Assembly: GCA_021738105.1 (NCBI GenBank)
Contig: JAIPCS010000079.1
Coordinates: 1 to 14,083, forward strand
Reading direction: 5' to 3'
Source of the DNA: Sulfuritalea sp.
GTDB taxonomy: Bacteria; Pseudomonadota; Gammaproteobacteria; Burkholderiales; Rhodocyclaceae
Length of the DNA: 14,083 bases
Of this stretch, positions 13,851-14,083 are shown in pieces. Made by a program: the position numbers and the translations under genes. The notes beneath the pieces are model-generated. The model saw only the letters and a list, made by a program, of their open reading frames with translations. It did not search any database and was not told the origin of the DNA. Each line of letters opens with the position of its first letter. Within the stretch, counting starts at the first letter, position 1.

Positions 13851-13896
13851 GATAAGTCCCATAAAGGGACTTATCATTCCCTTTATGGGACTTATC
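13851..13896. promoter_or_regulatory. Strong inverted repeat, likely operator of the downstream regulator
   Basis: The arms 13851-13869 and 13878-13896 are perfect 19-bp reverse complements with an 8-bp spacer. The left part (13851-13875) is itself palindromic: GATAAGTCCC, ATAAA, GGGACTTATC. The 10-mer GATAAGTCCC/GGGACTTATC therefore occurs three times in 46 bp. It lies 15 nt after the mod stop and just before a winged-helix gene, so it fits an autoregulatory operator with two overlapping dimer sites. There is no T-run, so it is not a typical terminator, though its RNA would fold strongly. Confidence 0.7.
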
Positions 13897-13905
13897 GATA
13901 ACATC

Positions 13906-14083
13906 ATGCAGACTCTGCCGCTCAGCGACGCCCTGTTTACTGCAACCCAGCAGAAGGTGCTGGGCCTGCTGTATGGCAAGCCGGACCAGAGTTTCTACGC
14001 CAACGAGATTGCCCGCTGGGCAAAGGTCGGTAAAGGCAGCCTGATGCGCGAGCTGGACCGCCTGCATCGAGCCGGCGTACTGA
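13906..14083 (+). CDS. Winged-helix regulator-like protein (partial, runs off the right edge)
   Basis: The first 59 codons of a gene continue past the window. The N-terminus has DALFTATQQKVLGLLYGKPD followed by FYANEIARWAKVGKGSLM and RELDRLHRAGVL, a clear winged helix-turn-helix (ArsR/MarR-like) pattern. This opening is familiar from proteins in which the HTH is followed by a nucleotidyltransferase (MNT-type) domain. Whether that domain is present here cannot be seen. Two in-frame ATGs exist: 13885, inside the inverted repeat, and 13906. Neither has a clear ribosome site, and 13906 fits the usual protein start better. It probably regulates itself and the mod operon through the repeat just upstream. 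Confidence 0.7.
   Translation, partial: MQTLPLSDALFTATQQKVLGLLYGKPDQSFYANEIARWAKVGKGSLMRELDRLHRAGVL

Noticed and set aside
13851..13896. Rho-independent terminator after mod
   Set aside because: The stem is strong but has no T-tract, is nested and repeated like an operator, and sits directly before the next gene; a regulatory role fits better.
1..14083. CRISPR arrays, tRNA or rRNA genes
   Set aside because: No regularly spaced direct repeats and no cloverleaf or rRNA-like segment were seen in either strand; the only repeats are the RIT ends and the operator-like palindromes.

Overview
The window comes from a GC-rich bacterial chromosome (or large integrated element), most probably a proteobacterium. 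The reasons are the high GC, GC-ending codons, Shine-Dalgarno spacing, an IhfB-type integration host factor and the general style of the genes. A betaproteobacterium would fit, but the sequence alone does not settle it. The region looks accessory: a toxin-antitoxin pair, a mobile element and a phage-defence / restriction-modification type cluster lie side by side.

Layout. (1) 1-205: the last 32 codons of an unrecognised gene, then a strong intrinsic terminator. (2) 299-1328: a vapB-vapC toxin-antitoxin operon (AbrB-fold antitoxin, PIN-domain toxin) followed 14 nt later by an ihfB-like gene, probably on one transcript. (3) 1329-1580: non-coding sequence with a start-less reading-frame remnant. 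(4) 1581-4794: a RIT (Recombinase In Trio) element. Three overlapping tyrosine recombinase genes, each with the catalytic Arg, Lys, C-terminal His and Tyr, lie between perfect 33-bp inverted repeats (1606-1638 and 4762-4794). The ends carry a symmetric set of a short motif (consensus ATTATGTNGAG). A 30-bp near-palindrome shaped like a recombination core (12-bp arms around a 6-bp centre) overlaps the left repeat only.

(5) 4855-7554, minus strand: a large PHP phosphoesterase + SMC/Rad50-like ABC ATPase fusion (TrlF-like). (6) 7555-7926: divergent control region. (7) 7927-13836: a plus-strand operon of a very large SNF2-type helicase with a degenerate PLD-like N-terminus, a DUF4391-type protein (GTGA overlap with the helicase) and a type III-style N6-adenine methyltransferase (Mod). 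(8) 13851-14083: a strong 19-bp-arm inverted repeat (likely operator) and the first part of a winged-helix regulator-like gene that runs off the end.

How the parts may work together. The divergent PHP-ATPase, helicase, DUF4391 protein and Mod together resemble an enlarged type III restriction-modification or methylation-guarded anti-phage system. Mod would mark self DNA, the helicase would translocate, and the PHP-ATPase is a candidate effector nuclease/phosphoesterase. The Res nuclease expected beside a type III Mod is not in the window and may lie just beyond the right edge. The middle of Mod, covering the expected target-recognition region, is clearly lower in GC than both flanks, which points to exchange of specificity by recombination.
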